This document shows positions 1 to 10,815 of a DNA stretch of 64,000 nt, in pieces. Position 1 is the stretch's first letter, and every line of letters begins with the position of its first letter. Source of the DNA: Prorocentrum cordatum (taxonomy: Eukaryota > Sar > Dinophyceae > Prorocentrales > Prorocentraceae); NCBI GenBank assembly GCA_963575745.1, contig CAUYUJ010017638.1:64001-128000 (forward strand), in the 5' to 3' direction. The position numbers and the translations under genes are program-made. Under the pieces are notes generated by a model. The model searched no databases. It saw only the letters and a program-made list of their open reading frames with translations, and was not told the DNA's origin.

Positions 1-2203
1 GCTTTCTTCTCACTCCTTTTTCTCCTCCACGTCCTGCTCCATGAGACCGTGCCCTCCCGCGTGCAATGCGAGATTGCCGCGCCCGCATGCACGAGGAAGC
101 TCTACGAGTTCCCGGCGGTGACCAAGATTGACGGTTTACCGCCAGCTCCCAGTAATCGTGAATCACGCCCTCCGCCACCCTGGCTCGGCAGTCTCGTGGT
201 GCGGTGTGTAACATCGAACTTCATTGCTGGGCTGTGTGTCGCCCGTTATCTTTCTCGGACTCGTTGCGAGTGCCACCTGATGGATTGTCACTCGGACTTG
301 TTGTCGCGCACTGTGTATTCAGATGCCTCAGCCACCCTCTCTCGGCACGATTGGCGCGGTTCTCTTTTCGGCCTCGTTTGGAGTGTCTGACGTGACGCAA
401 TCACGTGGCGGGGCCTCTGTTAGTGGGGCCGTGCAGGAGAGTGTCTGAGGATGGAAGCGGGGCGGTTTTGCCGCTGCGATCTGTCTCTCACGAGTGTTTT
501 TCTTTGGCGATGCCTGCGCCCACGGGCTCGGCAGGCCCCTGATACAGATGCTTCAGCCATCCTGCTCGGCTGTGTTGCTGTTTTTCTTGGCTATTTCTGA
601 GCCCGCTCGCTGACCGCGAGACCGCAAACCGCAAAGAACCTGGCTGACTGTGTGCCGCCGGCTCTCACTTTCAAAGCTTCCGAATGGGCTCCCAGGGGGC
701 GTAGCCCGAATACCTCGTAGATCACTTTGTCATCGATGAGCAAGTGGAATTCCGGCGCGGGGTGCAGATAGTTGGCCGACCCGGCAAGGGCGGACAATGC
801 GGCGACCTGGGGTCGCTTTTTGGAAGATTGAGAGATTTGTCAATGTGATTTTTATTCCCTGCAGTCGATCATGGCGCGTTTCATGGTAAGATTCTCAGGG
901 CCGTAGCTGCAGCACATCTCTTGAAAATTAGGAGGAACCGTCGGCCGTTGGATGCATTGTTCCAGAGGATAATGGTTTCGTGAATTTATCTCAAGCACGA
1001 AGCGAGCCACACAGCTCTGATTTGCACCGATGGATTCAGCATGATGAGAAGCATGAATCTGCATGGGCGGGAGCTTCTGGTTCGAGGTATTTCAGGGGAT
1101 GTTCCTAGAACATCGTAAGATATGTGCGTAGAGTTATGTGTACGATAGTTGTTTTCTGTATTAAGCACGAGCTTGTTCAGAACCAGTATTTTTTTGCACC
1201 TGTAGTGGGTTGCTGCGTCTGCCGGTGAAATTCTAAGGTCGGTATCTGCGCTACTACTATCAATCCACTTGGCGGAGCGGACTTCGTATAAAACCAGAAA
1301 ATTGCATTAGGCGAGTGTTTCTTTTAATATTGAAGGGTGCTCTGTCCTTGTAATCAGAGCACACATTTGCGTGGTGAGAGCTCTACGAGGGCCTCGGCGG
1401 CAACCAGTTTTTCTGGGCCCATCGTAAGCCCGCTCGCTGCCCCATGAGGGCCTGGCCGCGAGACCGCAAACCGCAAAAAGCCTGGTTGATGCTTTACCGC
1501 CGGCTCCTAGTACCTCGTAGAGCTTTTCGGCATCGATGAACTAGAGGAATTCCGGCGCGGGGTGGAGTTACTTGGCCCACAAGACCTGGGCGGACAACGT
1601 GTCAACCTGGGGTTGGTTTTTGGAAGATTGGGAGATATGTGGCAGTTCTTTTTGAACACCCAGATTTTTTTCCCCTGCAGTCGATCATTGCGCGTTTCAT
1701 GGTGCACTTCTTAGGGCTGTAGCTGCAGCGCAGCTCTCGAAAATCAGGAGCAACCGTTGGCCGTCGGGATGCATTGTTTCTGTTGACAAGGTTTTGCGAA
1801 CTGAACTCAAACAGGAAGCAAGCTACACAGCTCCAGTATTTTCTTGCACCTGTAGTAGGTTATGGCGCGTCGGTTTGTCAAATTCTGATGTCCTTACCTG
1901 TAGTGTCACTATCAAAGCAGCTGGTGGAATCAACTTCATATAACACCGGAAAAATACATTTTTCGAGTTTAAGATGATATTCAAATCAGTTTTTCCGTCG
2001 TATTCTGAGCACTTCTTCGTGTGTCAAGAAAATAATGATGATAAGATTGCGCGTCGCATTGCCCATAATTTTGAAAATGAAACGGTCTTGGACTACGATT
2101 CGGATAAGATACCATTCGAAATGCTGGGTGACAGCTTGTGTGTTGTCCAATGGATAAGAGGAATGGATAAGAGGGCTCTGGAGATGCACAAACATGGGCT
2201 ATA
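1..2203. repeat. Degenerate tandem/dispersed repeat field left of element 1
   Basis: No gene recognised. Several blocks recur here and again at about 13990-15740: a block with CTCTACGAG..CGGCGG (about 95-120, 1380-1410), a block with ACCTCGTAGA..TCGATGA..GAATTCCGGCGCGGGGTG (about 712-765, 1510-1565) followed by GGCGGACAA, and a block starting CACCTGTAGT.GGTT (about 1197, 1847). Spacing and divergence are irregular, so this is an old array or a set of nested copies. Short open frames (49-390, 1974-2204) coincide with the repeats, have no recognisable domain and are not called as genes. Confidence 0.7.
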
Positions 2204-2532
2204 AGTAAATCTGCTCCTCTCCGCCTCATACTCAATTAGAACTTAACATAGTTTGCATGCCATGAACTGTCCGCGTGAACTGATGCTGCGTTTCTGCAGC
2301 TGTGTAACTGCTCAAACCAGCCGACCTCGGCTGGCAGGAGAGAAAAGGAGCGCGCTGGGCGCGCGGGCGATTCGTCGTCGTCCGTCCTCGGCCTTCCTCC
2401 TCCCTTCCTTTTTCTGATAGAGTGGTCTAGCTTAACGGATATCTGTCTTATCGATGTCTCATCCCGCCTCCGCTCTCCCTGAGCAGAGTGAACATGACCT
2501 TAATTCCTTTGTCATCTTACCCCGAATCTCAG
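2204..2532 (+). repeat. 5' LTR of Copia-type element 1
   Basis: About 329 bp that match 13323-13654 at roughly 94% with a few short indels. Alignment starts at AGTAAATCTGCT and ends at CTCAG. No clear TG..CA ends or target duplication were found, so the edges are set only by where the two copies stop matching. Immediately inside lies a CGACTCAGTCG palindrome (2542-2552) and a stem-loop with CCCGC/GCGGG arms (about 2594-2615). Confidence 0.8.
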
Positions 2533-2624
2533 CCGAACGCGCGACTCAGTCGACGCGGGGCCATTAGATATAAAAGAAGACCTTTCAGTCGTGCCCCGCG
2601 ATTCAGTCGCTGCGGGAGAGAGCT

Positions 2625-3758
2625 ATGATAAGACTGACATCGTGTCTAATATCTCGAGAAGCGCTGAAAGGGCGCGTTGAACAACATGATGGACATGATA
2701 CAGATAGAGTCGGTCCTATTCAACACCGACTCCCTCCTTCAACTATCGCCGATCGGGTCACGAGGGGGAGAAGTACTGATGGGATATCCGAAACGTCGGT
2801 AGACTTATCCACGGTAGGGGCTCCGATAGGTGATCGTGAGCAAACCCCCGACCCTCGCAGGCGAGAAGGCGTCGCGCCAAGGCCCAGGCGAGGCGCATTA
2901 TCTTCGAGGTTGAGTGCCAACTCGACGGAGTCGATCAGTCCCATCCAGAATGCTTTGTTAGTTACTGCCATTGCCGCTGGCGAAGCCAGCCGGCCAGGGG
3001 AAGCCCAAGGGAATCCGAATGCGTATCTTAATATCCCCGTAGATTGGGCGGGTACGCGTGTTACTGCCCCAGCCCCTATAGCATTTAACGGACAATTCGG
3101 TCAGGACAGCGATGATCCGATGGACAAAGATCGCGAAATATATTCCATGGAAGAAAATTGTGACAGCACCAACAATGATATTTCCCCGAGCCGAGCGTTG
3201 TCCGTGATGATGGATGAAGGCATCCCTGCTCGAGACAAAAGCTGGTCTCCAGATGGATCCGATGAAGACGCCAGTATCCTGACGCCTCAGGCGGACAGGA
3301 CGGAGACTTCAACGAAGCGCGAGAGGGAGGCCACTGGGCGCACTCCTGCGCCTAACCTCAAGAAACAACGGAATGAAGACTATGAGCTAAACACCTCTCC
3401 ATTAAAGGAAGGCTTCTTCCGTAACGCTACCGCCTCAGGTGAGTGGCAACCCACCATTCGGGCTGTTGTTGAGGACGAAGAAATGGTCGGACAACAATAT
3501 ATGTACTCTCAGCTATTCAAACAAGACGAGAAGGATGAGGAGTTCTTAAATGCGCCCAAACCACCAGAAAGTACTTGTACTCGCCCAAGATCGAACGCTT
3601 CGAGCAGGGGAAGACCCAGAATACCAAGATCAGGGGCGAGGTCTACTTCTAGGAGCAACAGTACAGTTTCAATGATGGAGGTATGTTGGAATCCCAATCC
3701 TGGCTGTGCGCCTGAGGCGGAGAACAGATGCCCAGGAAAAGCCGGCCGACAAGTCTGA
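2625..3758 (+). CDS. Element 1 N-terminal ORF, disordered, function unknown
   Basis: A 377-residue open frame starting at the first ATG about 90 bp inside the 5' LTR. The composition is hydrophilic, rich in Ser, Arg, Pro, Asp and Glu, with an RSRPRIPRSGARSTSRS-like basic/serine patch near the end. I see no domain. The frame closes at 3756-3758 while the adjacent frame opens into a cysteine-rich and coiled-coil region, so this is probably the amino end of a longer gag-type polyprotein now cut by an indel near 3700-3750. A separate small accessory protein is the alternative. No membrane segment or signal peptide is visible. Confidence 0.5.
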   Translation: MIRLTSCLISREALKGRVEQHDGHDTDRVGPIQHRLPPSTIADRVTRGRSTDGISETSVDLSTVGAPIGDREQTPDPRRREGVAPRPRRGALSSRLSANSTESISPIQNALLVTAIAAGEASRPGEAQGNPNAYLNIPVDWAGTRVTAPAPIAFNGQFGQDSDDPMDKDREIYSMEENCDSTNNDISPSRALSVMMDEGIPARDKSWSPDGSDEDASILTPQADRTETSTKREREATGRTPAPNLKKQRNEDYELNTSPLKEGFFRNATASGEWQPTIRAVVEDEEMVGQQYMYSQLFKQDEKDEEFLNAPKPPESTCTRPRSNASSRGRPRIPRSGARSTSRSNSTVSMMEVCWNPNPGCAPEAENRCPGKAGRQV

Positions 3759-4807
3759 AGGCGCATGTAGGAACCCAGTGTGCAGGAATTGCTCGGACGT
3801 TTGCAACAAGTGTAACATGCAATGGCTGTGCACAGAGTGCTACCCAATGGACGAGCATAACTGCACGTGCCTCTTCCTACAGTCTATTCAAGACCAGGCC
3901 AGGCTAGCAGAGGCTAACACTCAGAGAGAGTTTCTGACTAATGAGGCGCATCTGGCTGAAAGGGCTCGATTGGACAGAGAAGAATCAGTTGAAGCTGTGA
4001 TCGAAGCCAGAAAAACGTTTGAGGCTGAGCGGATCGCCCGAGCTATGGCCGCTAGAGAGCGTGAACAAGCGCTGATATAACAGCTGTACAATCAGACTGA
4101 AGCCGTGAAATGGCAAGTGGAGAGGGGAGCAGAAGAAGCATACAGGAAATTATTGACTTCGGAGAGACTGGCCGTCATGATGGCGAACGAACAAATCTGC
4201 GGACGCCCATGCGGTCGCCGCTGCCGTCGCAGTGGCCAAGATAGAAGGAGAACAAATCGCGACAGCCGTGGCGGAACGAGAAAAGCAGGGATTACAAGAA
4301 GAGCTCAAAGCCGCCAGGCTGAAAGCAGACAACACCCAAGCTGTAGCTGCGAAGATAACCAACCAGAACAATCTCTATCTGGAAGAGCTTAAATCGCATG
4401 AGAAAGCCAGATCGTCTCTTCAGCGTATAATGTCGAGCAACACTAAATGCCCGCCGGCTAAGCCGTTCGGGTCGAACATACACCAGCTATCGACGGCCCA
4501 GTCGTCGAGCGTCGCACCTGCCCCTACGCAATTCGACCAGACGACCATGGTAAATGCGGGAGAATCGACCATGCTGGTAGGAGGTGCAACGCGCCCTCCT
4601 CTCGAAGGGAATGGAATCACGCTTCCCGTGGACCAGTTTTGTGCCCTTTGTTTTCGTCCAAAGACAGACAATTGCGTCGGATGTGGCAGCTCGGCTTGCG
4701 ACGAGCATATCGATGCGAGTACGAGGAGATGCTCTAGATGCGACCTGTGGACGAGCGAGAGGTCAACGGCTAACATGAGAAGGAGAGATTGCGTTGAGCG
4801 CGGCTAA
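3706..4807 (+). pseudogene. Element 1 zinc-binding/coiled-coil gag segment, frame-broken
   Basis: The first frame (3706-4080) opens with a Cys-rich cluster (C-x4-C-x2-C-x4-C-x2-C then C-x2-C and H-x2-C) resembling a B-box-like zinc site. A long Ala/Glu/Arg-rich coiled coil follows. An in-frame TAA at 4078-4080 interrupts the coiled coil, which resumes unchanged to about 4190. A one-base shift then moves it to another frame (4232-4807), where it continues and ends in a second Cys-rich module (C-x2-C, C-x2-C, C-x3-H, C-x2-C pattern, about 4645-4750). The coiled coil may support assembly of virus-like particles; this is inference. The stops and shifts make it a pseudogene as it stands. Confidence 0.55.
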
Positions 4808-5881
4808 CAGAGAGATAGGAAAGATGAGGCTTAAGGCTATCATCACCGACCCGAATCCGTATACTGAAACTAAACGCAAAGTCGGACTCACATCGAAGTC
4901 GTTTGGATTTCCGTTGCTTTCGCAAGAAACCCCCGTGAGGCCGTTGTTGCATCAACGCTATTCTGTCCCAGGACCTGCCCTTGAGGGTCCGGCTGAGCCG
5001 AGCGCCGCTGGAAATGGGCTCCCTGCAGGGATGAGGCTAACTGGACTTAACGAAAATAACACTCTTGCCAATCTCCGCACAACCTATGGAGATGGTCCTA
5101 AGGGAACGACGGCGACTAAGTCGTCGGGCAATGCAGGACAGGGCGGAGAAGATGACGACAAGAGCGACGCTCCCAACACTGAGATCGTATCTTCGCACGA
5201 AGATGATCGAGGTAGAGGGCCACGAGGATCGCCTCCGGGGAGCCCAGGGGGGTCAGACCCCTCTGATGGTGGGGGTGGACGCAGGGGGCCTCAAGGCCCC
5301 GGCGGACCGCACGACTCGATAGTAATTGACGAGAGCACGCCGTTAGATCAGTGGAGACAGGTTGGTAACAACCAGAAAATTGATTTGTTGGACATCCCCG
5401 ATGTTACGAACATTCGCGAGTGGAAAATGCACGCAATACGCCCCATCGCTGGGTCATCGCCAGAGAGCCAGGCAGCACAGCACTGGATTGCCGAGGCTAT
5501 GGATGCAGCCGTGGAGGATGAGCAACTCAAAGATGCCGGGTGATTCCAGCGTCTCGTCCTTATGATCGCAACGAATCTTATCGAGAAATTCAAGATGCGG
5601 AAGAGTCGATATCAGCCTCCTCATCATACTCGTTTCCTTCAACAGGTTACTCGCATGGAATTCAGCGCCCAGGCCGAGGGAAGGCTCATGACTGGACGCG
5701 AGATGGGGCGGGGGATTTGTCACTGGTGTTCGGGAAGGTCGGAGTTGGGACAGCATCGCATTTCGCGTGACCTCGTCAAAGTAAATATAGACCCGCACAA
5801 GCCTGCTGACTGTATCATTTCTATACTGAACGTACAGACGTATATCAGCAGCTTTATGGCGCCAAGCCTCCGTCCGATGAG
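4794..5881 (+). pseudogene. Element 1 gag core, N-terminal half
   Basis: The open frame 4794-5543 (249 residues) begins with a low-complexity stretch rich in Gly, Pro, Ser and Asp. From about 5340 it becomes a globular segment (LDQW..LLDIPDVTNIREWK..) that resembles the start of a Copia gag capsid domain. It stops at 5541-5543, and the continuation lies in other frames (5562-5885), including a GRE/GRQ-like segment typical of these gags. At least two frame changes are therefore needed to read it through. The capsid-like domain would package element RNA. The low-complexity linker contains G-rich hairpins (about 5250-5300) and CTNAG palindromes (4990-5000, 5113-5123). Confidence 0.55.
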
Positions 5882-6928
5882 ATGAGAGCCTCGATTCATG
5901 CACACTTTCTTGAGCAATGCAGAAAGCCGAACAAACTGGATTTTGCTTGTAAATTATATGACTTGTCAAAAGACAGACCGGGACAAGGTGTCAAGACTTA
6001 CGAGTGGCTGATGGAGCAGATTGAAGAAATGATGTTGCGAGAAGAGTGTAACATCAGCGTGCATGAGGGAACCTTAAACCAACGTGCCAGACAAGCCCGA
6101 TTCGGCGGAGGTGGAGGCAATGACAATCGGAGGAATGCAGGCAATAAAGCCGCCCCGGCAGAGATTGCCACTAAGTTGGGACAATCCTCGGATGTCATGA
6201 AAAGCGGGAAAACCAAGGGCGAAACCACGTGCAGATACGTTACCAAGGGCGAAACTTGCCCGTATGCAGGAAAAGGCTGTCCATTCAATCACAAGAAGCC
6301 CAAGAACGCCGCACCGGCTCAGCCGAGTGCGGGGCGAAAGTCCAGTGCCGCCCCTGCCCAGAATAAGAACCCTAGAGGTAGATCAAAGGACAGGGGCCAA
6401 AAGGGGCAGGGCCGATCCCAGACCCCGACTGAAATTCGTGGAAAAGGAGGACAGCAGAGGAATAGAAGTCAGTCGCGTGGGAAAGACAGTGATACCCTGT
6501 GTTACGCATACTCCCGAGACCCCACGAATTGTCGAGGACCCGAAGACGGATGCCACAATGCCCATAGAAGGCTAACCGACGTTGAGAAGCTGAAGCGTGA
6601 CAAGTGGGAACAAGCGAAACTTGACGCTGGACAATCTTTGGAATATGAGCGTGCGTCCAAACAGGCCAATGGCGCTGCTGCCAATATCTCTTCGACGGGA
6701 AGTAATGGTGGCTCCAGAGCCACTAGTGCTGACTCCGACAAACGCAAAAAGGATGGAGGGAAAACAAAGGTGGTGGCACAGGCAAAGACATGGTCTGTCG
6801 CTCTTACAAAGAAACGGGAAAATGCTCACGCGGAAAAGAATGCTGGTTCGCCAAGACCACCCCAGGTCATCCAGTTACGTGACAATGGCTCCACACTGGC
6901 GGCTCAGCCGTCAGTGCTGGAGGGATGA
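5882..6928 (+). CDS. Element 1 gag C-terminal half with two CCCH zinc fingers
   Basis: A 348-residue open frame. Residues 1-60 finish the capsid-like domain (a TYEWLMEQ segment matching the TYDWLRQR segment of element 2). A basic, Gln/Arg-rich tail follows with two CCCH fingers: C-x8-C-x6-C-x3-H at 6230-6292 and C-x9-C-x6-C-x3-H at 6499-6564, separated by an Arg/Ser/Gly-rich linker. Copia gags normally carry a CCHC knuckle to bind genomic RNA; here CCCH fingers, a class known from mRNA-binding proteins, occupy that position. The start is an internal ATG, and the true protein probably continues from the upstream frames. Confidence 0.68.
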   Translation: MRASIHAHFLEQCRKPNKLDFACKLYDLSKDRPGQGVKTYEWLMEQIEEMMLREECNISVHEGTLNQRARQARFGGGGGNDNRRNAGNKAAPAEIATKLGQSSDVMKSGKTKGETTCRYVTKGETCPYAGKGCPFNHKKPKNAAPAQPSAGRKSSAAPAQNKNPRGRSKDRGQKGQGRSQTPTEIRGKGGQQRNRSQSRGKDSDTLCYAYSRDPTNCRGPEDGCHNAHRRLTDVEKLKRDKWEQAKLDAGQSLEYERASKQANGAAANISSTGSNGGSRATSADSDKRKKDGGKTKVVAQAKTWSVALTKKRENAHAEKNAGSPRPPQVIQLRDNGSTLAAQPSVLEG

Positions 6929-7296
6929 CAGACATCATTTTGTTAATGGTCTTCTTTCTTGCCGTCCTCGTTCGGCAGACGTGGCGAAGCCTGCGTCGGT
7001 TGAGCAGAAAACGGGGGGGCTGGAAGAGACCCACTGATTCAATCAGCTTGGGTGCCGTCGCGTGCCCCGCCCTATTATTCCGGGGCTTCCCAGGGCAAAA
7101 ACAACACAGACCTAAATTTTGGGCTATTGCGTCTACTGCCGATGGAGGGGGCTGTTGGGATACCTCCAAAGGTGAGTTTCAACAGGACGGCAAGAAACAT
7201 ATCGAGAGTCTCGTCAATGTCCTTGCGAATCTTCTGCATCCTCTTTCTCGGGACGCGTTCAAAAAGTACTGGTGATTTCCCCCTAGCAAGAGTTGC
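6929..7296 (+). other. Gag-protease junction, no assignable domain
   Basis: About 370 bp between the gag C-terminus and the protease frame. One frame (6925-7275) has a short hydrophobic start and a basic stretch, but no known domain. I see no promoter or RNA gene. It is probably linker coding sequence scrambled by indels. Confidence 0.4.
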
Positions 7297-8721
7297 ATGC
7301 GACATCGGGATAGCAACCGATGCAATCTCCGCGTCCGTTTTCACCCCTCGACTGAGGAGCCGACCATCACTTGGAGGAAGGCGCGTCGCCACGACTTGAA
7401 AGAGTTGCCTTCGAGTAGCAAAGACAGATGGAAGTTCCCAGGAGAAATGCGTCGACAGATGTCGATGCAGTCGAGGGCGTCTGTCGCTGAGGCTTTAATC
7501 AGATCATCAGACCTGCAAGATCACGTCTGGCATCTCTGGTTAAAGGACGAAGAGGGGAAAGAAAGCCCGCACGGCTCAGCCGCTGCTGGATGCACAGACA
7601 AAGACGCTGCGTATCTGGGGGCATTGAGCTTCATTATAGACACCAGGTGCGGGTACAACCTAATTGCGGAGAGATACATTAGGAGCGCAAGTGCAATGAT
7701 ATTGATACGAAAGCTTCCGCAATCGATCGCTCTGAACACGGCCGGGGGAGAATCTAAGGCCCTCGGTTCAGTTCGCATCGCGTGTCCCAAGTTTAAGGGT
7801 GGTAGTGTTAATGCTTTAGTCATGCCGGAGACCCCGTGCGTGATTTCGGTAGGAGGGCGGTGCATGGATCACGGTTTTAGTTTCTTTTGGCCAGCCGGCC
7901 AAAGGCCCTACCTACTGTTGCCCAACGGCCAAAGAGTGGACCTAGCCGTTGAGGGCAAGATACCGTACTTGACCCTATCAGGCAAAGAGGCGCTGGGTCA
8001 GTGGATGTGTGCAGCTGCCGCCGGGAGGAGCGAGCCCCTCGAGCGGTGGTGTTGCGTGATGCCGGGCGCCAAGGCATTCCTGTGCAACGTGGAATCTGCG
8101 GGAGGCCCTCCGCCCCACGCTGTCCAGACTCGCGTAACCGTAGACCTGCACACACATGAGCTGATTGGTACCCACAGCTACGCTGATGGGTGGCCGACCG
8201 AGATCGCGCCCGTTTTCCCGTCTTCGATAGACTCTGCGGATGCCATCACCTACTTCTACTATTCGCCTCAGTTGGCCAGCGAATACGGTTGGAATTGGAC
8301 GCCAACTGGTGTTGCTGCGTTCAAAAGTCTCTCAGCTTCGCTCGACCACGGTCAAGCCGTTGGTTCAGTCGACGTGCAGCCCGGCAAAGCCGAGGCTTGC
8401 GCTGCCGCATATAGATGCCATTTTGGATGTGGAGTTTCAGGATACCTCCCGTACGAAGCAAGTAGAGGATTGGACTCCGATGCGTGCAACGCGGCCCCAG
8501 GACCCGAGCAGGGTGAAGATGGATACGCTGACGGTGTCGACTTGGTCGACGTCGACGCACCGCCAGATTTAGACCCAGACGTTGCGGAGGTTGAGGTGTC
8601 GGAGACCCTTGCCGAGCGGCTCGAAAAGGCTGCTGCCTCCCTACCGCATCTTCTAACTCATACTTCTAAGAACCCATATTGCCCAGTGTGCAATTGGGCC
8701 AAAGCTATGAGAAAGCAATAG
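7297..8721 (+). pseudogene. Element 1 protease and integrase zinc-site segment
   Basis: A 474-codon frame. An aspartic-protease-like block (hydrophobic-hydrophobic-D-T-R-C-G-Y-N-L) lies at about 7630-7665. The expected catalytic triad is D-[ST]-G, but codon 7645-7647 is AGG (Arg), one base from GGG (Gly), so cleavage activity is probably lost. The frame ends with the Copia pre-integrase zinc site: H-x3-H, then NPYCPVC (about 8645-8690). The TAG at 8719-8721 is in frame with the integrase core that follows directly, so it is a nonsense mutation inside pol rather than a natural end. Upstream frames probably supplied the true start. Confidence 0.7.
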
Positions 8722-9945
8722 CGCAAAGCGCAGAACAAAGGGCTAAAGGTTCCTCGCCCATACGCTAACCCCACTTCGTTCGGACAACTGACGGCGATGG
8801 ATCATTGGTTTGCGATGGATGAACTCTCGCGGGGACTCCACGACGAGACCGCGTGTGTGACTTTTCGCGACCTAGCTAGAGTTTTTTCGCTACCGGTTCA
8901 CGTTTGTAACTTTCTAGTAAACCTTAGAGCCCCGGAGGAAAAGTTACAATATTGTTATACAGATGGTGCAAGAGAGCTTGCCAGGGCATGTTACGAGCTC
9001 AACATTGCCCATGATCCTACCATCCCAGGAAACAAGAAACAAAATGCTGTCGCCGAGCGTGCGAACGGCGTGGTGCAGATGGGTGCTAGAGCCTTACTCA
9101 TGCAGGCTGGTCTTCCACCACCATATTGGACCTATGCAGTTCGATATCTCTGCTTATGCTACAATACAAGGACCCCTGCTGAAGGGCAGTCCAGTTGGGA
9201 AAGACGCTTCGGATGCCAGTTCAATGTTCCGCTTCTTCCCTTCGGATCGCTTATCCGTTATGTACCTCCGCCTGAATCCCGTTTTCGCACTGCCAAGACT
9301 GGAGCGACGATGATTCCAGGGATATATTTGGGGTATGTGCAGAAAGCGGGGGGAGTGGTTGGACCCGATAGTTATGTCAGACCTCTGAGACAATTGGACG
9401 GACTGAATATGGAGTCAGGACGCACTCCAGAGGGAAAACGACCCACGATCGAGAAGTCTGACCAAGTGTACAGCAACATCTTAGTTGGTACTGCTGACAA
9501 CCAATCGCCTCAGTTTCCTTTGCGACAAGCGTACGAGAAAGCGGCGACGGAGGTACGTTCTGTCACAATCCCTACAGGAACAGCGGAGGGCGCGGCCGTC
9601 TCAGGCGGACCGCAACCAGCCACAGGGATAAGACCGGACAACATGTTTAATGCTGATGGTCCTGCCATTCTGGTGCCACCGCCTCCCCAGGAAGGCGAGG
9701 ACGCACCGCGTATTGACTCTGAGGCCGATCTTGATGACGACGGTCCTGGGGGTTTGTATGTGGGTGATGTGCCTTTGGCAGTTGACGGCAGGGACCCTCA
9801 GCGCGACTCCCATCCTGCAGATGCAAACCAAAAACTGGGACTCGCACAACTCGAGTATCGTTTGGACGGACAGTCCAACTTCTCAGCGGCTAAGCCGCGG
9901 GAGAAAGTTCCAGGGAAAGGGCAGCTTCTGGCCCGAACAACTTAA
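8722..9945 (+). pseudogene. Element 1 integrase catalytic core
   Basis: This continues the preceding frame after the TAG; the first Met is at 8797. The rve-type D,D,E core is visible: Asp in the AMDHW segment near 8800, Asp in YTDGARELA near 8960, and Glu in NAVAERANG near 9055. A WTYAV..YN segment and a GYVQKAGGVVGP segment of the integrase C-terminus follow, then an acidic Pro/Ala-rich linker. Integrase joins the linear cDNA to chromosomal DNA. The core residues are kept, but the protein is severed from its zinc domain by the upstream stop. The frame closes at 9943-9945. Confidence 0.75.
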
Positions 9946-9948
9946 AAT

Positions 9949-10815
9949 TTGGATACAATGGAATATTTCGAAGACAGACGGATTATTGCTGGACTTACCA
10001 AAGAAGAATTGACTCAGAAACTCCCATTAACAGGTCGTCGAAAGACATGTAGCATACGAGTTGTTCTTTGTTCTGACCCTGATTACGTGCCTATAACACG
10101 AGTGTGGGTCACAGCCCCAGACCCCAAATACAGTGCCCAATGGTTAGAGAAGTTACCTGAGTCTACCAATCCGGGGATACATCCTGGACGATGGTTCAAC
10201 ATGACCCATGCGCAGCGTCGACAGGCAGTGGAACAATACAAGGCTGAAAAGAGAGGATTCGTCGGTGTAGAGGATGCCGGTCCTTGCCTAGGTCTTCTGC
10301 ATGATATTAGTCTGGATGTGGATGGCCCACCGACTCCGCCCGATCCCGCGGTGGCTCAGCCACTTGCGGCTCTCCCCGAAGCCAGGCTCACCGCGCCTAA
10401 GGTGGCTGAGCAGCTACGTCGAAGACAAAGCGGCAGCCTGTGCTACACCCCTGGCAGTGGGCGAGGGGCGGCGTCGCGAAACACCCAGGTCTTTCAAACC
10501 ACACCCCAAACTGACGATTCATCAGAAGAAGATGTTCCAAACGGACACCTGTCAGACGACGAAGACATTTGGTGGAGACAAACATGGTATGGAGGCACTA
10601 TAGCGAGAGATGGGCTACCCTCCGGCTCAGCCGACAGGGATCCCTTGTCCGATGATGACAACGGAAAATCTGAGGACAACGAAGAGGCAAGCCTGACCTC
10701 GAGTCCGGCGGCCGCCGCGTCGCGGCGAAGCGTGCCTCGAATGCCATTGCGAGAAAACTCAGACACAGATGTCAGTCATTGTTGCAATACTTCTACAATC
10801 CATTTACAGATATAG
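9949..10815 (+). CDS. Element 1 integrase-RT linker ORF
   Basis: A 288-residue open frame between integrase and reverse transcriptase, with its first ATG near 9957. No catalytic domain is recognisable. There is a moderately structured first half (PGRWFNMTHAQRRQAVEQY) and a Pro/Ala/Asp/Ser-rich second half. Dinoflagellate Copia pol proteins usually have a long low-complexity spacer here, so I read it as part of the pol polyprotein in a shifted frame. It contains the GTGGCTCAGCCAC and CGGCTCAGCCG palindromes (10351-10363, 10623-10633). Confidence 0.5.
   Translation: MDTMEYFEDRRIIAGLTKEELTQKLPLTGRRKTCSIRVVLCSDPDYVPITRVWVTAPDPKYSAQWLEKLPESTNPGIHPGRWFNMTHAQRRQAVEQYKAEKRGFVGVEDAGPCLGLLHDISLDVDGPPTPPDPAVAQPLAALPEARLTAPKVAEQLRRRQSGSLCYTPGSGRGAASRNTQVFQTTPQTDDSSEEDVPNGHLSDDEDIWWRQTWYGGTIARDGLPSGSADRDPLSDDDNGKSEDNEEASLTSSPAAAASRRSVPRMPLRENSDTDVSHCCNTSTIHLQI

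Noticed and set aside
49-395. Small frames at the window start
   Set aside because: They lie in the degenerate repeat field; no domain and no conserved start.
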